A DNA stretch of 64,000 bases from Nephrocerus scutellatus (GCA_947095585.1 OX352761.1:85626419-85690418); one strand, 5' to 3'; positions 29,603 through 41,207 are shown, numbered from the stretch's first letter. The notes: generated by a model from the letters alone, not told the origin. A program made the numbers and translations.

Positions 29603-31741
29603 ATGGACGAAGTAATCTTAGGTTTGGACTTTTTGTCACGGGTGGAGGCCCGTCTAAGCTGCGGTGGTCAGACCATAAAATTACAACAGAGAACAACGTC
29701 CGCAGAACACATCCGACAATGCACCACCACGCAGGAAACACCACGGACAGAACAGGAACAGCTTTCAGCGTTTCTGCAACAAGAATTCAAGAAATTTGAT
29801 CAACTACCCGCCGTTTCCAACATCACGGAACACAGAATCATCATACACTATGAACGCCCAATAAAACAGCGCTATTTCCACCGTAATCCAGCCATGCAGG
29901 AAATAATAAATACAGATCTCGACGAGTTGTTGAAAAAGGGATGCATCGAGCCTTCGCATAGCCCCCACAGCGCGCCCATAGTTCTCGTGCGAAAGAAGAC
30001 GGGCAAATGGAGACTCTGTATCGACTATCGAGAACTGAATGCACGATCAGTGCCCGACGCATACCCCCTGCCACGAATCCAACACATCCTAGAAAAGCTT
30101 CGCGGTGCCAAATTCATCAGTAGTCTAGACCTGAGAAATGGATACTGGCAAATCCCCATGAAGGAGAGGAGTAAGCAGTACATCGCCTTCACGGTACCCG
30201 GCCGTGGCTTGTTCCAATGGCGCGTGATGCCGTTTGGGCTACACTCGGCCCCTGCGACTTTCCAACGAGCACTCGATCGAGTCATCGGACCAGAGATGGA
30301 GCCCCATGCGTTTGCATACCTTGATGACATAGTCGTCATCGGGAGGACGTTTGATGAACACATGGAAGATCTGCGAAAGGTGTTCAGGCGATTGCAAATG
30401 GCTAACTTAAAAATTAACCCGGAAAAGTGCGAGTTCTGCCAAACGGAGATACGATACCTGGGGAACGTGGTTAGCAACAAAGGCATACACACTGACCCCG
30501 ATAAAGTGGCGGCTATCAAAGAGCTCCAACCACCAAGGAATGTACGAGAAGTGCGCCGGTACCTAGGCATCGCTTCATGGTACCGACGATTTGTCCCAGA
30601 TTTTGCCGAGACCGTACGACCAATGACCAACTTACTTAAGAAAGGGAAGCACTGGAAGTGGGGAGAAGAGCAGCAGAAGGCATTCGAAACACTGAAGGTT
30701 AAACTTACCGAGGCCCCAATCCTGGCATGCCCCGATTTCTCTATGAAATTTACGCTTCAGACAGATGCCAGCAATTATGGCTTGGGAGTAGTCCTCACGC
30801 AGGAGATTGACGACAGTGAACGGGTTATAGCATACGCCAGCCGGCATCTAAACCCCGCAGAGAAGAACTACTCGCCGACCGAAAAGGAATGCCTGGCCAT
30901 CATATGGGGAATAAGGAAGATGCGGGCACATATCGAAGGGTTCACAGTAGTAACAGACCACCTCTCGCTCAAATGGCTAAACTCGATATCCAGCACGTCT
31001 GGCCAGATCGCACGGTGGGCGCTAGAACTACAGCAGTATACATACGACATACAGTACAGGCGGGGCAAACTCAACGTCGTCGCAGACGCGCTATCAAGAC
31101 AACCGCAAGAAACACTGATGGCGACCTCCGAGGAACACGCAGAGCAACAGAAGTGCCACTGGCTGCAAAAGAAGGTCCACCAGGTCACGGAGAACCCAGC
31201 CAAATTTCCCGACTACGTGATCGAAGGCCAGCAGCTGTATCGACACATAGAGCAGCGAGCCGGAGATGAGGACACAGCACCATGGAAGCTGTGTGTGCCA
31301 AGTAATCTTCGAAGTCGGGTATTGCAGGAGAACCATGACAGCGCATCAGCAGGGCACCTGGGAATCCGGAAGACCACGGCGAGAATATGCGGTTGCTACT
31401 ATTGGCCGGGTATGTTTCGCGACATTCGTCAGTATGTGAAGAAATGCGAAAGCTGCCAGTGCTACAAACCCAGCCAACAGCAAGCAGCAGGAAAAATGCT
31501 TACCCAGGTGGCCGACGAACCATGGGCCACATTGTGCAGCGACTTCGTTGGGCCACTCCCCAGGTCGAAACACGGAAATACCATGCTGCTAGTTTTCTTT
31601 GATCGGTTTTCGAAGTGGGTCGAACTGATCCCAATGCGAAGGGCAACGACAGAAAGAGTTCAACGGCATTCGCGAACGCATACTGGCCCGATACGGCGTA
31701 CCCAAGATCCTGATAATAGACAACGGGGCGCAATTCAGTAG
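29603..31741 (+). pseudogene. Gypsy Pol: reverse transcriptase, RNase H, integrase N-part
   Basis: 712 codons in one frame, the best-kept part of the element. Order: end of protease (ILGLDFLSRV), reverse transcriptase (GCIEPSHSPHSAP, WRLCIDYRELNA, SSLDLRNGYWQI, MPFGLHSAPATFQR, AYLDDIVV catalytic box), RNase H (LQTDASNYGLGVVL, EKECLAIIWGIRK, VTDHLSLKWL), integrase zinc finger (HLGIRKTTARI, CESCQCYK) and core start with CSDFVGPLP (first Asp). A frameshift at about 31,658 moves the integrase into another frame; the residues after ATTERVQ in this frame are out of phase. Confidence 0.93.
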
Positions 31742-32213
31742 CAGAGCATTTCGTCGATTCTTGGAGACCATGGGCATACGCCTGCAGTTCACAGCGCCAT
31801 ACACCCCCCAAGAAAATCCTACTGAAAGGGTCAACCGCACCGTTAAAACAATAATTGCACAACAACGCTCTTGGGACGAGAAGCTGCCCGAAATTATGCT
31901 AGCAATAAATTCGAGCGTTCAGGATTCAACAGGGTACAGCCCGGCATTCCTGACACAAGGCCGAGAACCCCGCCTCCCGAACGCACTATACGACGAGATC
32001 ACTCCTGGGACAGGCACACTAGGTAAAAAACCCGAGGACCGAGAGGCCCAGATGAAAGAAATATTCGAGATCGTACGACGAAACTTGGAACGAGCCTAGA
32101 AGGACCAAGCCCGCCACTACAATCTCAGACGACGTCCTTGGAAACCAGAGATCGGAAAGTTAGTACTGTCACGTCAACGAATTAAAAGACTTTTACGGAA
32201 ACCCCTCACCTGA
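31659..32213 (+). pseudogene. Gypsy Pol: integrase C-half
   Basis: Continues the integrase after the frameshift: GIRERILARYGVPKIL, IIDNGAQF (second Asp), ENPTERVNRTVKT (Glu), then LPEIMLAINSSVQDSTGYSP. A TAG at 32,097-32,099 replaces what looks like Gln; the frame then stays open for 37 more codons (KDQARHYNLRRRPWKP, GKLVL) to a TGA at 32,211. Confidence 0.85.
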
Positions 32214-32955
32214 ACCAGAGAAGACAAACCGCATCGCAACAACAATGCCTCCTCGCGCGCAACACTCTAACGATTCAACAGCGATACATTACGGTAACAA
32301 ACGGCAGAATAAATGGTATAACCACCCACGCAACTGGCAATCGGAGACGAGGAGTCATGGACAAAACGCCTGTCCATTAAAACAACGAGACAAAACACTC
32401 AGCAACAAACCTCAAGACAACCACAACAAAGAACACGAGAAGCCAGATGCATGACAAAATGCGACAGCGATGACGACTGCATCCACGAAATCCAGAACAA
32501 CACATCAACAACACACTTACACATAAAACGGCATTTGAAAACCTCATCCTCGACTACTGTAAAAACTGTGACAACAGCTCTAAAGCACCAAAATCAACAC
32601 CACGACACCCGAGTGCTGAAATCGACCAAAACACGCTGCAACAACAACGAAGTAAACTACACCAGAAAAAGAAAACAACGGAATGCAGGTCCTGCAACTT
32701 GTTTTCATTTCAAGTGCACACAACAAGTAAAAATTAGTCTCAAGTGATTACTGAGTATAGTCAGACATCGGAAACAAAGTCAAAAACCCAAGATGAATAC
32801 CAAGAGGACACCAAAGATAAACGACGAAGTCATACGACGCATCTCCATGGAATACGCAGACACGACTCACGCATCCGGAGACGTCGAGTTAAACCAGGTG
32901 ATCGGAAGTTTTCCTCCAGGGCCAGGCGGCATCGATGTCTATATCTGACATCTTC
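32214..32955 (+). other. Region between Gypsy Pol and 3' LTR
   Basis: A/C-rich, with short overlapping frames (32,245-32,454; 32,451-32,747; 32,744-32,959) that I do not recognise. I see no envelope-like features: no signal peptide, Cys pattern or membrane span. No clear polypurine tract precedes the LTR. Confidence 0.55.
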
Positions 32956-34691
32956 TTGAGTGATTTGCAAAAACACCCACCAAAAGATTACACTCATCAC
33001 ACTGGTTCAGAAACTCCGGTTCTCTAATTTCCCCTTTTGTTTTCTCTTCTCTCACGACACATAACCAATACGCGTCATCATCCAACGGCTGAGTGAAACA
33101 ATGATAACACACATACAGCACAAGACCACACAGACCAGGGATACCCAGCTCATGACTAATGAGTAAACGCACCCACAATACACCCAGAAGCAACAACAAC
33201 AAGAATGCAGTACAAGTAACCACAGACATAGACTACCCGACTAGTACGAAAGAAAACAACAACAAACAGCAGGCAATGCATGGAAGCGTACATTTCGCAG
33301 TTAGCAAGCAGAGAGGAACAATAACAACAAGCACAGACTCGGAAGACCCGATCAATGTCTAATAAAGAAACAACAACAACAAGCATACAGTACAAGACAG
33401 GACAGACTTAGGAAGAAGACAACAACAAACAATATGCATACATGGCCGCGTACATTTCACAGTTCGCAGCATTACTAGACAAGTAGAGAGGTACAATAAC
33501 AACAAGCAGGCAATGCAGACTCGGAAGATCCGATCGATGACAACAACAACGAGCATGTAATATAAGACGGCACCGAACCATAAACAAAGCAACAACAAGC
33601 AAGCACGTAATACATGACGACCAGGAAAACCAACAAACAACATAGAGTCGACAGAAGCAACAACAACGGTGTACCACTGGTTGATCTTGCGATTTAACTG
33701 ACTCCTAACGCAATATCAAAGGAAACAACAACAATGCACCATCGACCGATCATGCGATTTAACGGACTCCTATCGCAATACCAAGGAAACAACAACAGCA
33801 ATATACCATCGACCGATCATACGATTTAACGGGCTCCTATCGGACTACCAAGAAAACAACAACAACACTGCACCATCGACCGATCATACGTGTTAACGGA
33901 CTTTTCTATCGGAGCGTTAACGGGATTCCCTCACTCAATGGAAGAGTATAAAAGGTCAGCAATCCTAACAATCGGTGTTCTTTCCTAGAGATCCCTCCTC
34001 CCGGCAACAAGTGTACGATCGAGAGTGCAAGAGCGAAATCCTTGCCTTGTGAAACTCTTGCCTAAAAACACAATTTAATATTATACATAGTTTTAAGCCA
34101 ATAATAGTTTTTCACACGCCCATAGACGAAAGTGACTGTTTCGTACGCTATAAACTAGCCTCGAAAGTAGCCCATAACAACACTACTTATGTTATAATAT
34201 AAACGTCTTTTGTTATTTACTACAATCTCAACGAACACATTGCGCATGAGCAAGAATTCTCTTTTGTTTGTCGTTTGTGATTTCTGCTTCTCTCTCGATT
34301 TAGCAGAAAAATTGGTTTGGACGCGTGAAAAATTCATTTCTTTGTTATTTACTGTAGTCACAGCGAACACACATTCTCACATTTCTGCTTCTCTCTCGAT
34401 TTAGCAAAAAAAACCGGTTTGGACGCGTGAAAAATAGCGTACATGACTTGCAGAAAAGTGATCATCGTGCTCGTTAGATTGCTTCGACCTCGCACGATAA
34501 ACTCCACTTTCCTTGCTCGTTCTGTAATATACTATTAAGTATACGGATTAAGCGAAGAAAAAGGAAGAAATAATAAAAACGATTGAATTCCATTCCCTAA
34601 ACAAACAAATTCTTTTATTGTAACGACCCTAGAAGTATAAGGAACTCTGGTCACACTGAGTTTTACCCTGGCTGGGAAAAACCTCGTTACA
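32956..34691 (+). repeat. Gypsy 3' LTR
   Basis: About 1,736 bp, matching the 5' LTR from TGAGTGATTTGC to CTCGTTACA, with three large differences: an extra ~125-bp CAA-rich module near 33,384-33,506, only about 1.3 units of the 68-bp minisatellite (around 34,015-34,070), and a 425-bp insertion at 34,112-34,536. TATA box at 33,947-33,954 and AATAAA at 34,572. Confidence 0.88.
34112..34536 (+). repeat. 425-bp segment present only in the Gypsy 3' LTR
   Basis: Interrupts the shared sequence AATAATAGTTTT / AAGTATACGG. Internally it has two imperfect direct repeats of about 120-150 bp (from about 34,210 and 34,335), each with TTGTTATTTACT, GCGAACACA, CTGCTTCTCTCTCGATTTAG and GGTTTGGACGCGTGAAAAA. 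No terminal inverted repeats seen. It may be an insertion, or sequence lost from the 5' LTR. Confidence 0.75.
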
Positions 34692-35640
34692 GTTCTTCGA
34701 GTGGGAGCCAATGGTTCTAACTTGACCACGTCAACTGATCTAATGAACAACCGAGAATGTAATTGGTTTGATTATGTACTGAATCTAGAAATACTGTTAC
34801 AGCATTAAGTTTCATATTTGTAATGCAGTCTCTGTTAAAGAAAATCTCACAACCCTAAAGTAGATCATATGGATTTTACTAGTATTTTTGCAATTAATCA
34901 GGCCGATTCTGCAAAAATCTGTTATTCTTTTATAAAATTCTCTTATTCGGTTTAAAAGATTTATTAATAAGGGATTCTTTTAAGTTCCTATTCTGGAGAT
35001 CGAACTTTTATCAATGCTGATTTGTTTTATGAGCGTACCGTTTTCTTTAATTATGTTACACAAACGTTTCCTTTTATACAAAAATCATTTCGTTGGCATG
35101 TGAATATGTATATATAAAATGAAAATCTGTGTGTTTGTATGTAGTCCTAGCGTTTCCAGACCGTTCATCCAAGCAGATTAAAACTTTTTGTAGGTTTCGT
35201 AGGTTTTGCGCAGTCAGGTTTTCGTCATATTTGTATACGGTCCCCAATTCTTTTGGTTTCATGAAAACGCTCTAAGTATCGTCTCGCTTGGTTGGTTTTG
35301 CGAAAGCTCACTAGCCACATATGTAGTAAAGCACTCAGGGAAGCGCCCCCAGAATAAGTTGGAATATGTGTAACCCATCATAATTGTTTTGACTCTGCTG
35401 AGCAAGTAGTAGCTGAGGAAGTAGTTTTAAAAAATTACCAAGAAATTAAACAAAAAGCCTTCCGATGTTACCATAAACCAAATTTGGTTGAAAACTAATC
35501 TCTTATTCTTTTATGAAATACTAGAAAGTAGAAAGATAGAAAGTAAAGCTAGGTTAGTTAATTTTACGTTATCTTTACCCTCGTCTGATTTTTATAGTTT
35601 AATTAAAGCTTTGATTTTTCGAAACCCAAACTAGTGTGAA
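34692..35640. other. Spacer, no gene recognised
   Basis: Includes near 35,110-35,180 a stretch (AAAATCTGTGTGTTTGTATG, TAGACC-type words) that looks like the head of another dispersed repeat, but nothing definite. No coding sequence recognised. Confidence 0.45.
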
Positions 35641-35766
35641 GAAATCAGATTGTTATCTGGGAATGTTTAAGATCTTCTCGAATACTTTGCTAGAAAAGGA
35701 AGAATTTAAATTGGTATATTCACCGTCAAATCCAACATGCAACAACAGTAATCTCTGCTCTTTTCA

Positions 35767-36330
35767 TCAATACCAAAATCCAATACCAACCCTTCCGATT
35801 TGTGCGTTTCTGAGCCCTAATGCTCTACAGGCCTCCCTGCTTGCTAGAATCTCTGCCTGAAAGATGCTAGCCGAATCGGGTTGCTTGAAAGACCTTGACA
35901 GTTTTAAAACATCTGAGAAGATACCTGTACCGACTCCGTCCTTCATCTTGGATCCTTCAGTGAATATTGTTGCGTCATATTGCCTCGCTACTGTCCCATC
36001 CTTCCAATTTCCCCTGGTAGGAAATTCAATGCTGAACGAGGAGTTGAAGCTGAATTTAGGGATACAGTAATCAGTAGATGATGGAATTGGCCGTACAAAA
36101 GATGTGTACAGCCAGAGAGCCATCTTTGGTTGAAGACCCCATTTCCTTCCGATGGTTTTGCTGCTAGCATAGAGGGCCACGCATGCTTTCTTAGCCCTGT
36201 TCTCTATGTTAGCCTTCAAGTTAAGCTTCCTATCTAAGATCACTCCGATCTGGGGTAAGGTTGAGACTTTTCCCGTTGAGTTTTGGAAAGATAAAGGCCG
36301 GTATATTGGATTTAGTGGTGAACAAAACCA
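35767..36330 (-). pseudogene. LOA-like 1: post-RT region and RNase H start
   Basis: Holds the region after the palm (MILDRKLNLKANIENRAKKA, ALYASSKTIGRKWGL, LYTSFVRPI) and the beginning of RNase H: IFTEGSKMKDGVGTGIF and SIFQAEILASREACRAL. The first RNase H catalytic Asp position (usually T-D-G-S) is Glu here (TEGS), unless eroded by mutation. The rest of RNase H is cut off. Confidence 0.75.
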
Positions 36331-36347
36331 TTTCGGTCTTCCCAGGG

Positions 36348-36614
36348 TTAACTCCTTGTTGCCCAGGAGCTGACTTTACCCAGGGCCATGACTTCACTGA
36401 TGACGTAAAGGTACTGGCCTGATACGAGTATCACCACGTCATCTGCATACGCAACTGCCTTTGTCCTATCTTCTTCAAGCTTTAGTAGTATATCATAATT
36501 TACCATCAGCCATACTAAGGGAGAGATAACCCCTCCTTGGGGAGTGCCTCTGTCGACTCGTTTGGTAATATTACAGCTGCCAAGATTGGCATGTATAATC
36601 CTGCTGCCGAGCAT
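36348..36614 (-). pseudogene. LOA-like 1: reverse transcriptase palm
   Basis: Carries RVDRGTPQGGVISPLVW and the intact catalytic box AVAYADDVVILVSG. It shifts frame at both ends. Confidence 0.82.
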
Positions 36615-36729
36615 GGATACGATCCATTACGTAAGGAAGGATTCCACTCCTGACTTGGTCAGAGCTTCCTTAATGACCTCAATGTGGACATTGTTGAAAG
36701 CCCCTTCTATATCTAAAAAGGTGGCTAAC

Positions 36730-37209
36730 TTAAAATGCTTGTAGTTGATCGTGTATGTGCTCAATCGTTCGCACTACCTCATGGAGGGCAGTCTCCGTGG
36801 ACCTGCCCTTGAAATATGCGTGTTGAGATCTCGATGCTTGTGTGACTTCAAATCGTTGCCTGATATGATGATCAAGAATTCGTTCCAGAGCCTTCAGCAA
36901 GATCGATGAGAGACTTAACGGCCTAAAATCCTTTGCTGATTCATGGCCTCTTCTTCCTTCTTTGGGTATGGAAACCACCCATACTTCTCTCCAGCTTCGG
37001 GGGATATAATTGAGTAGGAGACAGCTTCTAAAAATGTTCATTAGCCAGGAAGTTGACAGCTCCAGCGACATGTGTAGCATAATCGGCTGTATGCCATCCA
37101 GGCCAGGAGACGTATAAGCCGAAAAACTTCTTAAAGCCCAGGAAACCTTTTCCCGGGTTATGATGTTATCCACTACATCACGAGAGACCAGATGCTCAGC
37201 ATGCACCAT
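36730..37209 (-). pseudogene. LOA-like 1: reverse transcriptase fingers
   Basis: 159 codons with KVSWALRSFSAYTSPGLDGI, WREVWVVSIPKEGR, KDFRPLSLSSILLKALER and QHAYFKGRSTETALHE, the ordered finger motifs ahead of the palm. Confidence 0.82.
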
Positions 37210-37875
37210 TCCAAGTTATCTGCGCTGCTGGTGGGGAAATGTGTATTTATGAGAAGATCCAAGGATTCTGCCGCAGATGCCGTCCAGCCACCGTCAGCTT
37301 TCTTGATGAAAGTCGGACAGGTGCTCTCTTTGGCCAGAATCTTGCAAATTCTAGCAGACTCCTTGGTAGTTTCAATTGTTTGACAGAAGTCCATCCAAGA
37401 GCGTCGCTTGGGATCTTTGATGGCCTTTTTGTACATTCTTAAGAAGTCTTTATACGGCTGCTAGTATTTGTTGGTAAAACAGATATTGAAGATCGACCTA
37501 GTCATACTCCTAAGTTTACTAAGGTCTTGGCTCCACCACGGAGGGTGAACTTTTTTACTCCGACTGATTGGGCAAGAGGCTTTCAGAGCCATGTTCATTG
37601 ATTTCTCGAACGTATTAATTTTATTGTCCAATTCATCAGCCGAAGTTGCTTCAATATTGGGTAGTTTGCCTAATTTTGACCAGTCAGTTCTTTTTTCGTT
37701 TTGGTAAGTTTTGATCGACTCAGTGTGGAGGTTCAGATCAAACCTTATATACTTATGGTCCGAGTAGGAGTTGACATCGGACACTGTCCAGTTATCAACC
37801 CTGAAAACCTTATCATTAGAATTCAAGGTAATGTCGATTACCTCTTCACAACCATTGAACCTCTCCGACCCCGGA
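37173..37875 (-). pseudogene. LOA-like 1: endonuclease end and linker
   Basis: Two frames (37,461-37,870 and 37,173-37,436). The first carries the endonuclease end with EVIDITL and SYSDHKYIRFDL (SDH motif). The linker follows (RTDWSKLGKLP, HPPWWSQDLSKLRS), then RRSWMDFCQTIETTKESAR and the INTHFP word typical of R1/LOA-type elements. Homology fades above 37,875. Confidence 0.78.
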
Positions 37876-38057
37876 AAGATAAAGGTTGGAGTATTACCAG
37901 AGTTACAAATGCTTTGTCATTCCGTTACCGAGAAAACCTAGTGGCAAAACGCCTTATTCGCATAAAAAACACCTAAAAATGGAGGTGTGGAGGTGGACTC
38001 AATACGACTTTCTTTTACGGACGGGGCCGGAATCTTCAGCAAATGTATATTCAATTT

Positions 38058-38545
38058 TTTAAATGCTCTATATTAACTTAGCGTGCCCGTGGCTGGCTGG
38101 CTGGTGGGCAGAATCTTGTGATCAATTTTTAACACACTTCCTAAAGTCCGATTTTTTGCACCTCGGGCCTCAGGGTCGGGGGGCTCCCATACAAATATTT
38201 TAAAAAATGTTCCCGATTTTTTTCAAATTTTATGCGCATGTATGTCTCCTATGGACAACACTTTCTGTAAAAATTTGGAAGTGATCGGGCACCTGGGCCA
38301 AGGCCATATAAATTTTTTTAAAGTTAACCCTATATTCTTTAAAGTTTGTGCACATGTGTATCTCCGGTTACTACACCTTTTGTAAAAATTTGGAAGTCAT
38401 CGGGCCTCAGAGCCCATATAAATTGTTGACCCAGATACCATCTGGGTCTGTGAAATCTGGGTGCGTGAGAAGTTTAAAGAAAATCGGACTCGGGAAGTGT
38501 GTTGAAAATTGATAATAAGATTCCGACAACCGAAAACAAACATAC
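38058..38545 (+). mobile_element. Helentron-type repeat, copy C (fold-back)
   Basis: Starts TTAAATGCTCTATATTAACTT and GCGTGCCCGTGGCTGGC, runs through two to three monomers, then meets a perfect 9-bp hairpin (GACCCAGATACCATCTGGGTC, 38,428-38,448 with a 3-base loop region). After it, the head region reappears inverted (GGAAGTGTGTTGAAAATTGA, the reverse of the head at 38,110-38,140). The second head lacks the terminal sequence. Confidence 0.65.
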
Positions 38546-38639
38546 AGAATATGAAATTGTGCGTCCCAAATCTTTTTTTTCACTTTTTCTTTTTGTAAAA
38601 AATGTTTCGCAACTTCATTTTAAATGTCTAATTCGAATT

Positions 38640-39575
38640 AAAACAAAAAAACAATTTTGTTAAAAATATGGGTGTCTAACTGAAAATAGAGAAAATATTT
38701 GTTTCTAATTCTATTGATATCAGCGATTCCAAAAGTATCGGTTGTTTTAGATTATTCTTACGTATCATCACTTCCCATCCCCACTTATAGAAATGATAGG
38801 GGTGTATTACCCTCAGATTTTAAGAAGTATATGCTTAAGTTTAGTTAAAATTCCAGAGTTATGCTAGAACAAAAATATATACATACATACATACATCCAT
38901 TTAAATATGTATACATATAGATTAGTCATATAGATATTATTAAAAATATACTTTGGTCTGCTAGAATTTTACTAGCAAGACCGCAAGACCAAGTCCAAGA
39001 CTCAGGCTGCAAGACCAAGACCAAGACTAAAGGCACCAATGCAAGACCAAGAACCTGCAAGACCAAGACCGCGATGCCATGGTCTTATAATTTTGTTAAA
39101 TATATGGGTGTCTAACTGAAAATAGAGAAAATATTTGTTTCTAATACTATTGATATCAGCGATCCCAAAAACATCGGTTATTTTAGATTATTCTTACGTA
39201 TCATCACTTCCCATCCCCACTCATAGTGATGATAGGGGTGTATTACCCCCAGATTTTAAGAAGTATATGTTTAAGTTTAGTTAAAATTCCAGAGTTATGC
39301 TAAAACAAAAATCCATACATACCTACATCCATTTAAATATGTATACAAATAGATTAGTCATATAGATATTATTAAAAATTAACTTTGATCTGCAAGAATT
39401 TTACCAGCAAGACTGCAAGACCAAGGCCAATACTCAGGCTGCAAGACCAAGACTCAGACTGCAACACCAAGCCCAAGACTAAAGGCACCAATGCAAGACC
39501 AATTACAGGACTCAACCTGCAAGACCAATACCAAGACCAATACCAATACCGCGATGCCTTGGTTTGGTCTTGCGT
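38640..39575. repeat. 436-bp tandem repeat, two copies
   Basis: The unit starts around ATGGGTGTCTAACTGAAAAT (38,667 and 39,103; period 436). It has a conserved AT-rich part, a (ACAT)n microsatellite and then a CAAGAC-rich minisatellite (GCAAGACCAAGACCAAGAC) ending with GCGATGCC. The two copies differ mainly in CAAGAC copy number and order. Non-coding. Confidence 0.75.
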
Positions 39576-39659
39576 TTGCTCATCACTAATTAAACCCTGG
39601 ACTTGCTTTACTGGAGCGGAACTCCAAGCTGTTATGAATTACTTCCAAGTTTAATATGC

Positions 39660-40600
39660 AGTAATGCCAATGTTTTCGGGAATTTTCAATTTTACAATTT
39701 TCAAAAACGTTAATATCAGGACTTTGCAGGGCCATTTTTAAATTTGTTGATCTACTTCTGCCAAATACCTTTTAATGCTCCGGGCTGTCTTGTTGTAGGG
39801 TAAACTCACTCCCGATAATTCTTGATCCTACGACCAGTTCAACATCATTTAAAATATATAAATAATGTGACTGTTTCATATTATCGGAGCACCTTACAAG
39901 TGGTCCCACACCACTGCTTGATACGCAACCCCATATCATGATATTGATATGCGTGACGGGTTGCTTATCTTTTGTTTTAGCATCGGAGTAAAAAAAATTT
40001 CGGCCATGGATACCATCCAAAGAGCAAGCTATTTTATCCATCCAGATAATAATAATAATAATATTCGGCGCGACAGACCGTTGCGGTCCAAGGCCTAGAT
40101 TCTCGCGACCATTTGTGTTGCGCATGTATATTTTTGGACATAAATGCGTCCAGAGAATACTTCTCCAAAACTTCGGTGGCTGATTTATGTGGTCCTTCGC
40201 AAATTGTAATCTGAGACGCTTGTTTTTAGGTGTAATACGAGTATACGTTTTTCTTGGACGAGGTAGGCATTAATTTTACTTTCCCTCAGTCTTCCCCGTA
40301 GGGTTGGGTTCTCTCTCTGATGCTGTTTTCCCGATATTTGTGTATGACATTCGGCACATTTCGAATCCTTTCGTATGGCTTACACACAATTCTAACATCT
40401 TCCCTATTCGATATCACCTTTTTTTTGCCTTCTCGGTTTAAATTTTACATTTCCACATTCTCTAAACTTCGAAATTTTATTATAAACAGTATTCCGATTG
40501 CAACCGTATTTTTTAGCAAGTTCCAATGCCGAAACACCCCCTGGAAACCCACAACAATAGCCGCTCTTTTGTCAAGGGAAAGCTCAATCGTTTCAGCCAT
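39660..40600 (-). pseudogene. Tc1-like transposase relic
   Basis: The minus strand starts at 40,600 with MAETIELSLDKRAAIVV, the N-terminal helix-turn-helix region (then, after a frameshift, an ELAKKYGCNRNTVYN-like segment), and reaches the DDE core with IMIWGCVSSSGVGPLVR and GSEFTLQQDSPEH (second catalytic Asp), ending with MALQSPDIN (family: W-P-x-Q-S-P-D-L-N-P) at about 39,690. Several frameshifts and stops are present. No terminal inverted repeats recognised. Cut-and-paste transposase, long dead. Confidence 0.75.
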
Positions 40601-40775
40601 CGCGTAGAACTTTTGTGAAGCTACTAAGACAAACTGATCGCAGAAGGCAGTTAATGTTAAATGGTGTGTAAATAATTGTGCCACTATTATACAGATACTT
40701 GTTGAATTTTGAATAGTTTTTTTATTTTGTATTGCTGTGTGTGAATAATTTTTCTAATGACGTTTGTCGTACAGA

Positions 40776-40801
40776 TATATATATATATATATGTGTGTGT
40801 G
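40776..40801. repeat. (TA)n(TG)n microsatellite at the 3' end of R1-like copy 1
   Basis: On the minus strand the poly(A) of the element is followed by CACACACACATATATATATA. This is the probable insertion target. Confidence 0.8.
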
Positions 40802-40847
40802 TTTTTTTTATTTTATGGCACGATACATCACGGGGCTGGTTAGCAGA

Positions 40848-41207
40848 TTACTCTATGCCTTCTGCATCTTCTGCTGCTGCTGATCGCCTTATATTTTCGA
40901 TTCTTCGCAGCTCGTTTTGCACATTCGTTATGAATACACACACTTCTGTCCACTTATCCTCAGATCTAAGCATTTCTTCTAAAAGGACGTGTGGACTTGG
41001 CAGGTTGCTTCTCCATTCTCTGAAGCGTCTGCAATGGAAAATCGCATGCTCTGTGTCTTCTTCCATGTCCGGACAATCTGGGCAGAAAGGTGAGCTATCG
41101 TGTCCAAATCGATAAATATATTTTCGATAGCCGCCATGGCCTGACAGAAACTGCGTAAATTGGTAATTGCAGTTACCGTGAGATCGGTTTGTCAAATTCT
41201 CAATCAA
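40848..41207 (-). pseudogene. R1-like copy 1: ORF2 C-terminal zinc domain
   Basis: 119 codons with YQFTQFLSGHGGYRKYIYRFG followed by FCPDCPDMEEDTEHAIFHC (C-X2-C-X8-H-X4-C), the C-terminal nucleic-acid-binding box of R1-clade ORF2. All ligands are intact here. Upstream, the frame joins directly to the post-palm region near 41,205; copy 2 has about 480 bp between these points. Confidence 0.85.

Larger units (their letters stand above)
26488..34691 (+). mobile_element. Ty3/Gypsy LTR retrotransposon, degraded
   Basis: 8.2-kb plus-strand element with long, repeat-rich LTRs, a tRNA-Lys-type primer site, Gag with a CCHC knuckle and Pol in the order protease, reverse transcriptase, RNase H, integrase, which defines Ty3/Gypsy. 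About 740 bp of non-coding or unrecognised sequence lies between Pol and the 3' LTR. The coding region has at least three frameshifts and two stops. No target duplication is visible (flanks TCTCCT and GTTCTT). In overall plan it recalls the Osvaldo-type elements of Drosophila, but the lineage is not proven. Confidence 0.92.
35760..37875 (-). mobile_element. LOA-like non-LTR retrotransposon fragment 1
   Basis: Minus-strand ORF2 fragment running from the end of the endonuclease through reverse transcriptase into RNase H, truncated at both ends and broken into five or more frames. The presence of RNase H after reverse transcriptase, and the words GTPQGGVISPLVW and VAYADDVVILVSG, place it in the I/LOA group rather than Jockey/CR1. 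No poly(A) tail is retained. Confidence 0.8.

Noticed and set aside
29841..31203. Several 70-200-codon minus-strand frames
   Set aside because: Antisense shadows of the Gypsy reverse transcriptase and RNase H.
32245..32959. Possible envelope-like third ORF of the Gypsy element
   Set aside because: Only short overlapping frames; no signal peptide, cleavage site, Cys pattern or membrane span visible.
39660..40600. Intact Tc1/mariner transposon
   Set aside because: Transposase is broken repeatedly and no terminal inverted repeats are visible on either side.
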